Below, piece after piece: positions 33,890 to 42,562 of a stretch of 64,000 bases of DNA. The DNA is from Streptomyces gossypii (GTDB lineage: Bacteria; Actinomycetota; Actinomycetes; Streptomycetales; Streptomycetaceae). The first letter of the stretch is position 1. Every line of letters starts with the position of its first letter. The stretch is from contig NZ_JAJAGO010000003.1 in assembly GCF_025165795.1 (NCBI RefSeq), forward strand, positions 62,001 to 126,000, in the 5' to 3' direction. The notes beneath the pieces were generated by a model. It was not told where the DNA came from. It worked only from the letters and a program-made list of their open reading frames with translations, and did no database searches. The position numbers and the translations under genes are program-made.

Positions 33890-35836
33890 GTGACCTCGAC
33901 CTCGCCGGACTCAGTCCCTCCGCACTGGCCACACTGCGCCGTGGGAGCTGGCCCTGACGACCCGGTGGGCTGCCGCGGTCGCGCAGTCGACCCGCACAAC
34001 ACCTGCCTGGCCCACTTGGCGGACGCCGACCGCGAAGCCTACCTGGCCGGCCTGGCCCCCGGAGCAGATCTCGATCACTGCGGCACCCTCTTCGCCGGCG
34101 ACCTGCTGCGCGAACTGATCGACGCCGTCCGAGACCCTGCCGACGAACAGCCCCGCATCGGCCACGCCCGGTTCCGTGGTGCGACCTTCGACGCTGACGC
34201 CCGGTTTTGTGGCGCGACGTTCGATGGAGACGCCGAATTCCGTGGCGTGACATTCATCGGAATCGCTGATTTTCGGGACGCGTCATTCTGCGACACTGAT
34301 TTCGGTCTGGCAGAGTTTCATGCCTACGTGTGTTTCGGCGGGGCAGCTTTCTTCGGCCACGCCTGGTTCAAAGCAGCAAAATTCTCCAAAGACGCAGACT
34401 TCAAGGCGGCGAAATTTCACTCCTACGTCACGTTCGAGCTTGCGATCTTCTCCAGTACCGCCTGGTTTTGGGATGTGGCGTTCTCCAAGATCGCCGGATT
34501 CGGTGCAGCGAAGTTCACCGGGCATGCCGAGTTCACGCATGCCACGTTCTCCGACAAAGCCGAGTTCAACATGGTGACGTTCTTACGCGCTCATTTCCAT
34601 GGAGTGACGTTCTCCGGCAGTGCCCAGTTCATCTCGGCGAGGTTCTCCGAATCCGGCTGGTTCAAAGAGGCCAGGTTCCGAGCAGAAACCGAATTTACCG
34701 ACGCGAGGTCGTCCCACGTCGGATTCGACGGGGCAACCTTCGAAATCACGTCCCAAGTGGGCCCACTGGTTTGCAGACACCTGGATCTGTCAGGGGCACG
34801 GTTCGGGGCCCCAGTGACGATTGAAGCCGCGACGGATCACTGTACGTGTGTCAGGACTCGCTGGGAATCCACCGCCGCGCTGCGCCTGCGCTACACGACC
34901 GTGGACCTCAGCGACGCCGTCATCGAGTACCCGGTCAGCGTCGCCGCCCGCGCAACCGGCTTCGACGGCGTCCTTCGACCTGTCGATGAATCGGCCCTGG
35001 CCGAGCGTGACCCGCGCGTGCAAGTGGCCTCCGTGAGCGGTATAGACACAGCGCATCTGGTGCTGAGGGATGTCGACCTGTCCGCCTGCCGGTTCACCGG
35101 TGCGTTCCACCTGGATCAGCTCCGCCTGGAAGGCCGCTGCACGTTCGCTGCCGCCCCCTTCGGGCTGCACCGGCGCGGCATCTTCCCGGTCCGCTGGACA
35201 CCGCGCCGCACCCTTGCTGAAGAACACCACTGGCGCGCTGCCACCGGCGCCATCAACTGGACACCCGAGCCGGCCGGCGGCACGACAGCACAGCCATCCG
35301 CTCTCGCGCCTGTATATCGACAGTTGCGTAAGTCCTTCGAGGACGGCAAGAACGAACCAGATGCAGCGGACTTCTACTACGGCGAGATGGAAATGCGCCG
35401 CCACGACGGCGAGCGTCCGCGCGCCGAGCGCACGCTGCTCACTCTGTACTGGGCCGTATCCGGCTACGGCCTACGTGCCTCCCGCGCCCTGGCCTGTCTC
35501 CTGGGAGCCATGGCTGTCACCGTCCTGGCCATGATGCTCTGGGGCATACCCAAAGACGTCCCGAAGCCTGCAACGACCGGGCACCTGACCGAGCAGGACA
35601 TCTCACTAACGACCGACAACGCCGCCCCGGTGAACCCTTCCGGGCCGCTGCGCACCCGACTCACATCAGAGCGATGGGAGAAGTCCCTGCGGATTGTGGT
35701 CAACTCGGTTGTCTTTCGGTCCTCTGGACAGGACCTCACCACCACCGGCATCTACACCGAGATGGCTTGCCGCCTGACTGAGCCCGTACTGTTCGGCCTC
35801 GCTGCACTTGCTGTCCGCGGACGCGTCAAGCGGTAG
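33890..35836 (+). CDS. Pentapeptide-repeat membrane protein
   Basis: 648 aa. The start region (PHWPHCAVGAGPDDPVGCRG, CLAHLADADREAYLAGLAPG) matches the Cys-containing N-terminus of Streptomyces pentapeptide proteins. Residues about 95-280 are tandem A(D/N/E)FxxATF-type pentapeptides (ARFRGATFDADARFCGATF and so on) expected to fold as a right-handed quadrilateral beta-helix. A second helical or repeat part follows. Two TM segments lie near residues 535-560 (LACLLGAMAVTVLAMML) and at the C-terminus (LFGLAALAVRG). Codon 232 (34583-34585) is TTA, so expression may be bldA-dependent. The repeat region is less GC-rich than its neighbours, consistent with transfer. GTG 33890 lies only 5 bp beyond the TPR remnant. 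Function unknown. Confidence 0.85.
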   Translation: MTSTSPDSVPPHWPHCAVGAGPDDPVGCRGRAVDPHNTCLAHLADADREAYLAGLAPGADLDHCGTLFAGDLLRELIDAVRDPADEQPRIGHARFRGATFDADARFCGATFDGDAEFRGVTFIGIADFRDASFCDTDFGLAEFHAYVCFGGAAFFGHAWFKAAKFSKDADFKAAKFHSYVTFELAIFSSTAWFWDVAFSKIAGFGAAKFTGHAEFTHATFSDKAEFNMVTFLRAHFHGVTFSGSAQFISARFSESGWFKEARFRAETEFTDARSSHVGFDGATFEITSQVGPLVCRHLDLSGARFGAPVTIEAATDHCTCVRTRWESTAALRLRYTTVDLSDAVIEYPVSVAARATGFDGVLRPVDESALAERDPRVQVASVSGIDTAHLVLRDVDLSACRFTGAFHLDQLRLEGRCTFAAAPFGLHRRGIFPVRWTPRRTLAEEHHWRAATGAINWTPEPAGGTTAQPSALAPVYRQLRKSFEDGKNEPDAADFYYGEMEMRRHDGERPRAERTLLTLYWAVSGYGLRASRALACLLGAMAVTVLAMMLWGIPKDVPKPATTGHLTEQDISLTTDNAAPVNPSGPLRTRLTSERWEKSLRIVVNSVVFRSSGQDLTTTGIYTEMACRLTEPVLFGLAALAVRGRVKR

Positions 35837-36465
35837 TCCGTCCTTGCCGCCCCGGGCCGTTCCTGACCATCCGCGACAGGGAGCGATGGATCATGGACGC
35901 TGCCCGGCGGTCCACTCACATGAGCAGCGGATTGCGGGTGTCATTCGTGCCGGCCCACGGGCTTGCCGCTTTGCAGGCATAACCGGCGCCTGAACCCCTC
36001 CGGTATTACGGGCATCACGTCACCAGGACTTCGATTGCGGGAGTCGTCCCTGATCTGTCGCTGACCGAAACGGTGACGAGCCTCTGTATCAACGGTTCTC
36101 CGCCGCGAGTCGGGGGACTCGGAGGGTGTGGTGATCGGTGAGGGGTCTAGACCATGAGCAAGGCCCAGGTCTGCGACCTGGGCCCTCGGGTGGAGCGGGC
36201 GACGAGAATCGAACTCGCGCTATAAGCTTGGGAATCACGGTGCTTGGGGCGGCTGTTAGTGCCCTGAACTGCGTTAACGCGCTCTGACACCGCGCTGCGG
36301 GTGATCTCAACAACCCGCCGTTGACCGTGGTTGTCCGACCCTACGGGCACGGCATGGGCACGTGCGGACGCGAATGCTGGATGAGTTCGGTTGCTGCGGC
36401 TCTCACCGCTCGCAGACGAGCAATTGTCAAGACCTGTGGTTTGAGAGCGTTCGTGTTCGGGACTC
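35837..36465. other. Non-coding stretch around attachment copy 3
   Basis: 630 bp between the pentapeptide gene and the small hypothetical gene. Apart from attachment copy 3 no gene or family-like frame is seen. Confidence 0.5.
36162..36234 (-). repeat. tRNA-Gly(CCC) 3'-end attachment copy 3 with hairpin
   Basis: Bases 36191-36234 are identical over 44 bp to tRNA bases 37370-37413. The neighbouring hairpin (GGCCCAGGTC / GACCTGGGCC, 36162-36171 and 36175-36184) is a variant of the tRNA terminator. Identity to the tRNA suggests the youngest of the integrations. Confidence 0.93.
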
Positions 36466-37002
36466 CTACACGCCCCGCTGCGGTTCGAACTCTGCGGTGA
36501 AGTCCTCCCAGTGCCCGCCGATGTCCTCGTGCAGGCTGTCGACATGGCGGCCGGTGTGTTCACCAGTCGGTGTGGACTCCACCAGGCACCAGCCGGGAAG
36601 TTCGTCGCGAAGCTCCATGGGCGGGTATCCGTCGGGATCCTCCGGATCGTGGTCGACGAAGTTGGAGTCCGCCAACCGATAAGCCAGGTCGAAGGCGGTG
36701 GCATGGGCGACTCGACTGGCGAAGAGTGCCAAAGTCCGTGGCTCGATGCCCGCAGCCTCGAACTGTGCCAGCGCATCGGGGCTCTGCGGATCGGCGAGCA
36801 ACTGCTCCACGGCGCTGGGCTGTTCCCACCGCACCACCGCCTGCCGGACGCCGCGCAGGAGCAGGAAACGGGCCAGCTGCGCAATGTCTTCGTCCATTTC
36901 GGAGTCGGCCCAGCCCGCCGGATCCGCCGCGCCCAGAGCCGTGAAGACCCGGATCAGGTGGGCACGGCGCTTCTCAGGGTCCTGATCTGTGTCACCAGTC
37001 AT
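36466..37002 (-). CDS. Conserved hypothetical protein
   Basis: 178 aa, acidic and cytoplasmic. Features: DPEKRRAHLIRVFTALGAAD, DEDIAQLARFLLLRGVRQAV, WEQPSAVEQLLADPQSPDAL, FASRVAHATAFDLAYRLADS, then a Pro/Asp-rich end (DPEDPDGYPPMELRDELPGW, GEHTGRHVDSLHEDIGGHWE). ATG 37002 is where compositional bias becomes protein-like. The frame continues upstream without support. No known domain is recognised. Its position inside the last attachment segment makes it cargo of an integrated element. Confidence 0.65.
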   Translation of the reverse strand: MTGDTDQDPEKRRAHLIRVFTALGAADPAGWADSEMDEDIAQLARFLLLRGVRQAVVRWEQPSAVEQLLADPQSPDALAQFEAAGIEPRTLALFASRVAHATAFDLAYRLADSNFVDHDPEDPDGYPPMELRDELPGWCLVESTPTGEHTGRHVDSLHEDIGGHWEDFTAEFEPQRGV

Positions 37003-37069
37003 GGGCGCAGCATGCCAGAGGCGTGGGGGCAAATCCTCCGGAGTCCCACGGGCGCACACCAACTCGCCA

Positions 37070-37318
37070 ACGGCGGCCGATGACGAGTTGATCCGTCGCA
37101 ACCCGTGTCGGGCAGAGGCGCCGGGAAGGAATCCGCCCTTTGAACGGCCCATCGCCACCATGGCCCAGATGGACGCGCTCGCGGACGCTATGGGCCCCGC
37201 GCTCGCGGGGAAGCGGTTCATCGTGCTTCCGGCCCTACGCCCTTCGTCACACCGGACACACCCTCGCCACCCAGAGCGGGCCACGCTCAAGGACACCATG
37301 GTCCGCGCCGGGGCCTAG
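37070..37318 (+). pseudogene. Tyrosine-recombinase (integrase) remnant at the tRNA attachment site
   Basis: The frame reads TAADDELIRRNPCRAEAPGR, ERPIATMAQMDALADAMGP, which is the end of the SAM-like core-binding domain and the linker of actinophage/AICE-type integrases. It then reads ERATLKDTMVRAGA, resembling the region before the C-terminal catalytic His/Tyr (normally ATLKELMxRxGH). The catalytic domain between them is deleted and the Arg-His-Arg-Tyr set is absent. The stop lies 52 bp from the tRNA 3' end, the usual position of int next to att. It explains the repeated tRNA-Gly ends. Confidence 0.65.
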
Positions 37319-37337
37319 AGAGGTCTGGGCAACAAGC

Positions 37338-37364
37338 AACCCCCAGGTCGCTGACCTGGGGGTT
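37338..37364 (-). terminator. tRNA-Gly terminator
   Basis: A perfect 12-bp stem AACCCCCAGGTC / GACCTGGGGGTT with a 3-nt loop, 5 bp beyond the tRNA 3' end on the minus strand. Confidence 0.85.
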
Positions 37365-37369
37365 CGGGG

Positions 37370-37443
37370 TGGAGCGGGCGACGAGAATCGAACTCGCGCT
37401 ATAAGCTTGGGAAGCTCATGTTCTACCATTAAACTACGCCCGC
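37370..37443 (-). tRNA. tRNA-Gly, anticodon CCC
   Basis: 74 nt including encoded CCA. The acceptor stem GCGGGCG pairs with CGCCCGC, discriminator T then CCA. The anticodon arm TGAGC-TTCCCAA-GCTTA gives anticodon CCC. The T arm is CGAG-TTCGATT-CTCG. The gene is read leftwards, so everything integrated at its 3' end lies at lower coordinates, where three further copies of its last 44 bp are found. Confidence 0.97.
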
Positions 37444-37666
37444 GAGAGGAGCCGCCTGGTAGCTGCTCTTCGCCGGACACTGTACCCCATCGCGGACCCC
37501 TGGCGCACAGGCGCAGGGGTCTTTGTGCTGTTCGGGGGGTGCGTGGGCGGGTGCCGGGGTAAGCGGGGCGGAGCGTACGGTGGCGCGCGGGATGCCGGGT
37601 GCGGTGGTGGGTGAGTCATCCCCTAACGTGGCTTTTGTCGTTCACGTACTTGGGGAGAGGTAAGCG

Positions 37667-37870
37667 ATGGAGACCACGGTCGTCCGGTGTGCCGAAGGGC
37701 ACGAGTTCAGCACCTCGACGTTCCCGATGCAGAACCTCGGCGCCGACCGGATCGGCCCCGGCCGGTTGCTGCGGTGTCCGCAGTGTGCCCGGTTGCGGCA
37801 GGCGGTGCCGGTGCCCGTGGAGGTGCGCGGTGCGGGGCGCAGCGGGGAGCGCGGGGCTGCGGAGAAGTAG
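37667..37870 (+). CDS. Small conserved zinc-ribbon-like protein
   Basis: 67 aa. ATG 37667 is preceded by GAGAGG. It begins METTVVRCAEGHEFSTSTFP, with Cys-x3-His, and has a second pair RCPQC, giving a CxxxH...CxxC set that could bind one zinc ion. A small basic tail follows. It lies between the tRNA and dcd, as in other streptomycetes. Function unknown. Confidence 0.7.
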   Translation: METTVVRCAEGHEFSTSTFPMQNLGADRIGPGRLLRCPQCARLRQAVPVPVEVRGAGRSGERGAAEK

Positions 37871-37933
37871 CGGCGGGTGAGGCGGGCGCGATCCGATTGG
37901 GTCGGGCCCGCACACTGCGCGTAGTCTCGGGCC

Positions 37934-38512
37934 GTGCTTCTCTCTGACAAGGACATCCGGGCCGAGATCGATTCCGGCCGGGTGCGGATCGACCCCTACG
38001 ATCCGGCGATGGTGCAGCCGTCGAGCATCGATGTGCGGCTGGACCGCTACTTCCGCGTGTTCGAGAACCACCGCTATCCGCACATCGACCCCGCCGTCGA
38101 GCAGCCGGATCTGACCCGGCCGATCGAGACGAAGGGTGAGGACGAGCCGTTCATCCTGCATCCCGGGGAGTTCGTGCTGGCCTCGACGTACGAGGTGATC
38201 AGCCTGCCCGACGACATGGCGTCCCGGCTGGAGGGCAAGTCCAGCCTCGGGCGGCTGGGGCTGCTGACGCACTCCACGGCGGGCTTCATCGATCCGGGCT
38301 TCTCCGGCCATGTGACGCTCGAACTGTCGAACGTCGCCACGCTGCCGATGAAGCTGTGGCCGGGGATGAAGATCGGCCAGCTGTGTCTGTTCCGGCTGTC
38401 GTCGGCGGCCGAGTTCCCCTACGGCTCGGACCGCTACGGTTCCCGCTATCAGGGCCAGCGCGGGCCGACGCCGTCGCGCTCGTACCTGAATTTCCACCGT
38501 TCGCAGATGTGA
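37934..38512 (+). CDS. dcd: dCTP deaminase
   Basis: 191-192 aa, normal length for a trimeric dCTP deaminase, which converts dCTP to dUTP for thymidylate synthesis. Motifs: [56 protein letters not shown] and [14 protein letters not shown], with the catalytic Glu in HVTLEL and the nucleotide-binding KSSLGR loop. The GTG at 37934 is preceded by TAGTCT at 37922-37927, six bases upstream, the spacing of a leaderless transcript. It marks the start of core genome to the right of the tRNA. Confidence 0.95.
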   Translation: MLLSDKDIRAEIDSGRVRIDPYDPAMVQPSSIDVRLDRYFRVFENHRYPHIDPAVEQPDLTRPIETKGEDEPFILHPGEFVLASTYEVISLPDDMASRLEGKSSLGRLGLLTHSTAGFIDPGFSGHVTLELSNVATLPMKLWPGMKIGQLCLFRLSSAAEFPYGSDRYGSRYQGQRGPTPSRSYLNFHRSQM

Positions 38513-38538
38513 GTCCCGTGCAGGGTGATGAGGCAGCG

Positions 38539-39036
38539 ATGAGCGAAGAGCGCGAGAACCTGACGTATCCCCTCTTCGGGCAGGCCGTCCGGGAGCTGGC
38601 GCAGACCGTCGCGGACGATGGCTTCGAGCCGGACATCATCCTCTCGATCGCGCGCGGCGGCCTGTTCGTCGCGGGCGGGCTCGGCTACGCGCTCGATGTG
38701 AAGAACCTTCATGTGATGAACGTCGAGTTCTACACCGGTGTGGGCGCGACGCTGGAGATGCCGGTCATGCTCCCGCCGGTGCCCAACGTGGTGGATCTCA
38801 GCCGTAAGAAGGTCCTGGTCGCCGACGATGTGGCGGACACCGGCAGGACGCTCAAGCTGGTGCACGACTTCTGCGCCGAGCATGTCGCCGAGGTCCGCAG
38901 TGCGGTGATATACGAGAAGCCGCACTCGGAGGTCAACTGCGAGTACGTGTGGAAGCGTACCGACCAGTGGATCAACTTCCCGTGGTCCGTCGCGCCGCCC
39001 GTGGTCCGTCGTGCCGGGCAGGTTCTGGACGCCTGA
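38539..39036 (+). CDS. Phosphoribosyltransferase family protein
   Basis: 165 aa. The PRPP-binding loop is VLVADDVADTGRTLKLVHDF. The N-terminal part LTYPLFGQAVRELAQTVADD, IILSIARGGLFVAGGLGYAL and a hood-like end (YEYVWKRTDQWINFPW-type) match the xanthine-guanine/hypothetical PRTase group conserved beside dcd in Streptomyces. It probably salvages a purine base or modifies a nucleotide. The exact base is not evident. ATG 38539 lies 26 bp after dcd, so the two are probably co-transcribed. Confidence 0.88.
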   Translation: MSEERENLTYPLFGQAVRELAQTVADDGFEPDIILSIARGGLFVAGGLGYALDVKNLHVMNVEFYTGVGATLEMPVMLPPVPNVVDLSRKKVLVADDVADTGRTLKLVHDFCAEHVAEVRSAVIYEKPHSEVNCEYVWKRTDQWINFPWSVAPPVVRRAGQVLDA

Positions 39037-39089
39037 GGCAGGGTCCGCGCGGGTCCCCGTTGTCAGTGGCGCATGGCACGCTGTGCGGC

Positions 39090-39467
39090 ATGGAGCCGAA
39101 GGAAGTAATAGAGGCGTTGTGGGCACGGATCGAGGCGCGTGACTGGGCGGGTGTCGGGGAGCTGATGGCGGCGGATGTCGTCGTCGAGTGGCCCATCTCC
39201 GCCGAGCGGATATCCGGCCGGGCGAATTTCGTCGCGGTGAACAGCGAGTATCCGCAGGGCTGGTCGATCCGGGTGCTCAGGATCCTCGCGGACGGCGAGA
39301 ACGTCGTCTCCGAAGTCGAGGTGCCGCACGTCGACTTCGGTGTGTTCCGCGCCGCCGCGTTCTGGACGGTGCGTGGTGGCGTGGTGGTGAGCGGGCGGGA
39401 GTACTGGACGAGTATGGGTTCGGAGCCGTCGCCGCAGTGGCGGGCGGAGTATGTCGAGGTCGGCTGA
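39090..39467 (+). CDS. SnoaL/NTF2-like protein
   Basis: 125-126 aa cone-shaped alpha+beta fold typical of NTF2-like proteins: VIEALWARIEARDWAGVGEL, MAADVVVEWPISAERISGRA, FVAVNSEYPQGWSIRVLRIL, then VVSGREYWTSMGSEPSPQWR. It starts at ATG 39090. The pocket carries His/Asp (VEVPHVDFGVF) that might be catalytic, but many members are ligand-binding only. Function unknown. Confidence 0.8.
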   Translation: MEPKEVIEALWARIEARDWAGVGELMAADVVVEWPISAERISGRANFVAVNSEYPQGWSIRVLRILADGENVVSEVEVPHVDFGVFRAAAFWTVRGGVVVSGREYWTSMGSEPSPQWRAEYVEVG

Positions 39468-39675
39468 GGCCGGCCCTTGAGTTGAGCCAGGGCTCGAGCG
39501 CGGGGGTACGTGCCGCTTGGCGTACTGGTTGCCTGGCGAGCGGGTGAGGCTGCCCGTTCGGGCCACGGCGTGTGCACTCTCCGGCGGACAGACACCCTTC
39601 TGGGGGCTTCCCACTGCCCCTACTTCTGAGTAGAACCGCGGGTAACGGTAACTGTCCGCCCCGAGGGAGTCACTC

Positions 39676-41220
39676 ATGGCACGTGCGAGACCTGTGACAG
39701 CGACGTTGACGGCGCTGGTGTTGGCACTGGGCGGAGGTGGACTGCTCAGCGCACCCGGAGCAGTCGCTGCCCCCGACCCGGCGGAGCAGGGAGCGAAGGG
39801 GAAGGCGCCGGTGCGTGCCGTGCAGCCGCTGTCGCCCGAGTTGGAGAAGCTGCGCGCGGAGCAGGCGGTCGAGTTGTACGGGGACGCCGCGCAGCGTCCG
39901 GCGGCCGAGCGCAAGACCTCGCTCATCTCCCTCGGGGACAGCGAGATCTCCGGCGAGGGTGTCGGCACCTACGAGCCCGGCACGGACGGGCCCGACAACT
40001 GGTGTCACCGTTCGCCCGACGCGGCGATCCACCGTACGGGCATCGACGCCGATCTGACGGTCAACGTCGCCTGTTCCGGGGCCTCCACGCAGAACATCCG
40101 GATCGGCGGCACCCCGCAGTACGCCGATGAGCTGGTGCAGAGCGACAGCCTGGCGATCCAGGCGCGGAACACCCGGCTGAAGCAGATCGTGCTGGTCGCC
40201 GGGGCGAATGACGACCTGCAGTTCGGGCCGGTGATCACGGACTGTGTGGTCCGGTGGTTCACCCTCCAGGGAGCCTGCGAGCCCAAGTACCAGCCGGGCT
40301 GGCAGGACCGCATCGACGGTCTGGTCCCCAAGGTCGAGCAGACGGTGCGGGACCTCAAGACCGTGATGCGCGACGCCGGTTACGCCGACGGCGACTACGA
40401 GCTGACCGTCATGAGCTATCCGAGCCCGCTCGGGCCCGATGTCGAGGACAACCCGCGCTACCCCGGGAAGCTCCTCGGCGGCTGCACCGGCTACACCAGC
40501 GACGCGGGCTGGGCGCGCGACTCGGCCGTGCCCACGTTCGAGAGCGGCATGCGTACGGTCGCGCAGCGCACGGGCGTGACCTACCTGGACGCCTCCCGCC
40601 TCTTCCACGGCCATGAGGTGTGCATGGAGAACACCTTTGCGCGGGGGCTGTACGTCGACCTCACCAACCCCTTCCCGCCGGACGAGAACTCGGTCCGGCA
40701 GTCCTTCCACCCCAATGTGCGGGGCCATGGCGCCTTCGCCGAATGCCTGACCCGGATCTACGAGTCGGACGCGCGCGAGGCGTCCTGCGCCGACCCGGCG
40801 GGCAAGGGGGCACCGCAGCTGTACGAGCTCGCGTGGGATGACGTCTTCGCCCCCTTGCGCAACGCCGCGACCGGCAGCTGCGTGGACGCGGACGGCGCGA
40901 GCAGCCGCAACGGCACCGCCCTGCGCGGCTGGGAGTGCCACGGTGAGCGGAATCAGGGCTGGTGGCACGACACGCAGAGCGGCCAGATCTACTCGGAGCT
41001 GACGCACGACCGGTGTGTCGACGTGCCGGAGGGCGCGTACGAGGCGGGCGCCGAGCTGGTGCTGTGGGACTGCCACGGGGCGGCGAACCAGCGCTTCGCA
41101 CGGGACGGCGACACGCTGCGCCCGGCCGAGGCGAGCGGACTGTGCCTGACTCTGGCCGGTGCGCGGGAGCCGCTGCGGCTCCAGACGTGTGACGGGTCGA
41201 AGAGTCAGCGGTTCACCTGA
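39676..41220 (+). CDS. Secreted SGNH-hydrolase esterase/lipase with ricin-type beta-trefoil domain
   Basis: 514 aa. The signal peptide is about residues 1-32 (LTALVLALGGGGLLSAPGAVAA). Catalytic block I is SLISLGDSEISGEG with nucleophile Ser89. Later blocks are NVACSGASTQNIRIGG, VLVAGANDDLQFG (Asn) and SFHPNVRGHGAFAECL (His). Residues about 380-514 form a ricin-type lectin domain with three QxW-like repeats (NQGWW, NQRF, SQRFT) and NAATGSCVDADGASSRNGTA. It is expected to hydrolyse an ester of an extracellular polymer or lipid bound by the trefoil. Confidence 0.9.
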   Translation: MARARPVTATLTALVLALGGGGLLSAPGAVAAPDPAEQGAKGKAPVRAVQPLSPELEKLRAEQAVELYGDAAQRPAAERKTSLISLGDSEISGEGVGTYEPGTDGPDNWCHRSPDAAIHRTGIDADLTVNVACSGASTQNIRIGGTPQYADELVQSDSLAIQARNTRLKQIVLVAGANDDLQFGPVITDCVVRWFTLQGACEPKYQPGWQDRIDGLVPKVEQTVRDLKTVMRDAGYADGDYELTVMSYPSPLGPDVEDNPRYPGKLLGGCTGYTSDAGWARDSAVPTFESGMRTVAQRTGVTYLDASRLFHGHEVCMENTFARGLYVDLTNPFPPDENSVRQSFHPNVRGHGAFAECLTRIYESDAREASCADPAGKGAPQLYELAWDDVFAPLRNAATGSCVDADGASSRNGTALRGWECHGERNQGWWHDTQSGQIYSELTHDRCVDVPEGAYEAGAELVLWDCHGAANQRFARDGDTLRPAEASGLCLTLAGAREPLRLQTCDGSKSQRFT

Positions 41221-41278
41221 CACCGGAGGGCGGTGGTTCGCCAGATCGGGTGAACGCCGCGCGAGGGCAGCACTGACG

Positions 41279-41317
41279 CGTCCGGGCCCCGCCGTGACTG
41301 ACAGCGGGGCCCGGACG
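41279..41317. terminator. Bidirectional terminator hairpin
   Basis: A perfect 14-bp stem CGTCCGGGCCCCGC / GCGGGGCCCGGACG with an 11-nt loop, between the convergent esterase and YIP1 genes. Confidence 0.8.
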
Positions 41318-41344
41318 TGTGCCGACTGCGTGACCGCGTGCGCG

Positions 41345-42370
41345 CTACAGCGTGCCCAGCTTGACCAGGAAGAGCAGCGCGAGCAGCTGGATCGCCGAGG
41401 CACCCAGCGCCTTCTGCCACGGCAGCTCGTGCGAGCGGCTGACCATGAGCGTGAACAGCGCGCCCGCACCGAGCCAGGTCATCCAGCCCAGCACCTGCAC
41501 CAGCGGGGCCGTGCCGCCCAGGAACATCGCGAAGATCAGGCGGGGGGTGTCGCTGAGGGACATGATCAGCATCGAGAGGCCGATCGTCGGCGCCCACAGG
41601 CCGTTTCCGCCGAACTGCCGCGCCAGCGTGTGGGTGACCGCTCCGAGGATGACGCCCATCACCGTGATCGCGATGCCTGCGGCGATGACGTACTGGAGGG
41701 CGCTGGTGAGGGTGGCGTCGAGGACGGTTTCGCGGGAGTCGTCGAGCCCGAAGACCGCGAGCAGCCCGTAGAGGAAGGTGGTGACGAGCGCCGGGCCCCA
41801 GACGGGGTAGTCGCGCATCTGCAGGAAGGTGGGGTTGGGGCGCAGGACTATGCCGCGCAGCAGGTCCTTCCAGTGCAGCCGGGGGCCCGGGGGCGGGCCG
41901 GGGCCGTCGCCTGTGGTGTACACGGCGCCGTCGGAGTAGCCGTCCCCGTAACCGTCGCCCTGGGGCGCGTACGGATCGTGGATGCTGAACGCCTGGGTAT
42001 GGCCCGCGTTGTTGGAGTACGGGTCCGCCCTGCCGCCGCCCTGGGGGGCGTACGGATCGCCGAAGTACTCCGGTTCGTCGTACTGGCCGCCGCCTGGGCC
42101 GCCCGGCCCGTTGCCCGCGGGGGGCCAGCCCTGCTGGCCGTACGGCGGCTGGGGCTGCGGTTGCCCCGGGCCGTACGGTCCTGGGCCCGGCCCCGGTCCT
42201 CTGCCCGGTCCGGGCCCCTGCCCGGGGCCTGGTCCCGGCCCTCGCCCGTACGGCCCCTGCCCGGGCCCCTGCCCCTGCGGAGGTCCGGGCGGAGCGCCCT
42301 GCGGGGGGCGCTGCCCATGCTGCCGCGCGTTCCGGGAGTCCCGTCCGCGTCCGATCCTGAATCCAGCCAC
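41345..42370 (-). CDS. YIP1-family integral membrane protein with Pro/Gly/Gln-rich N-terminus
   Basis: 341 aa. Residues 1-150 are low-complexity (GPGQGP/GPGP repeats with PYAPQGGG units), probably disordered and cytoplasmic. Residues about 165-335 carry five hydrophobic helices of the Yip1 domain (WKDLLRGIVLRPNPTFLQMR, VWGPALVTTFLYGLLAVFGL, YVIAAGIAITVMGVILGAVT, LGWMTWLGAGALFTLMVSRS). Bacterial Yip1 proteins lack a defined role. ATG 42370 agrees with the frame start. Confidence 0.85.
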   Translation of the reverse strand: MAGFRIGRGRDSRNARQHGQRPPQGAPPGPPQGQGPGQGPYGRGPGPGPGQGPGPGRGPGPGPGPYGPGQPQPQPPYGQQGWPPAGNGPGGPGGGQYDEPEYFGDPYAPQGGGRADPYSNNAGHTQAFSIHDPYAPQGDGYGDGYSDGAVYTTGDGPGPPPGPRLHWKDLLRGIVLRPNPTFLQMRDYPVWGPALVTTFLYGLLAVFGLDDSRETVLDATLTSALQYVIAAGIAITVMGVILGAVTHTLARQFGGNGLWAPTIGLSMLIMSLSDTPRLIFAMFLGGTAPLVQVLGWMTWLGAGALFTLMVSRSHELPWQKALGASAIQLLALLFLVKLGTL

Positions 42371-42493
42371 TCATCGAACGTACCGCGTCCGGCGGGCTTC
42401 GGTGCGGCGGCCGTCAAGAATGGCCTGGCATCGCCGCTGACCTGTGACATCCCCTAAGGGGCCCCGGTGGTGCCCGCACCACCATGGGGGTGT

Positions 42494-42535
42494 GGCCAGC
42501 CGGATTGCGGCTGGCCGATCGCCGCTGGGGCGATC
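42494..42535 (-). terminator. Tandem hairpin terminators after FG-GAP lipoprotein gene
   Basis: Two adjacent perfect stems: GGCCAGCCG / CGGCTGGCC (42494-42502, 42508-42516) and GATCGCC / GGCGATC (42517-42523, 42529-42535). They lie just past the stop codon of the minus-strand lipoprotein gene. Confidence 0.7.
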
Positions 42536-42562
42536 GTCTCTGGGCGTGCGTTGCGGGGTGCG

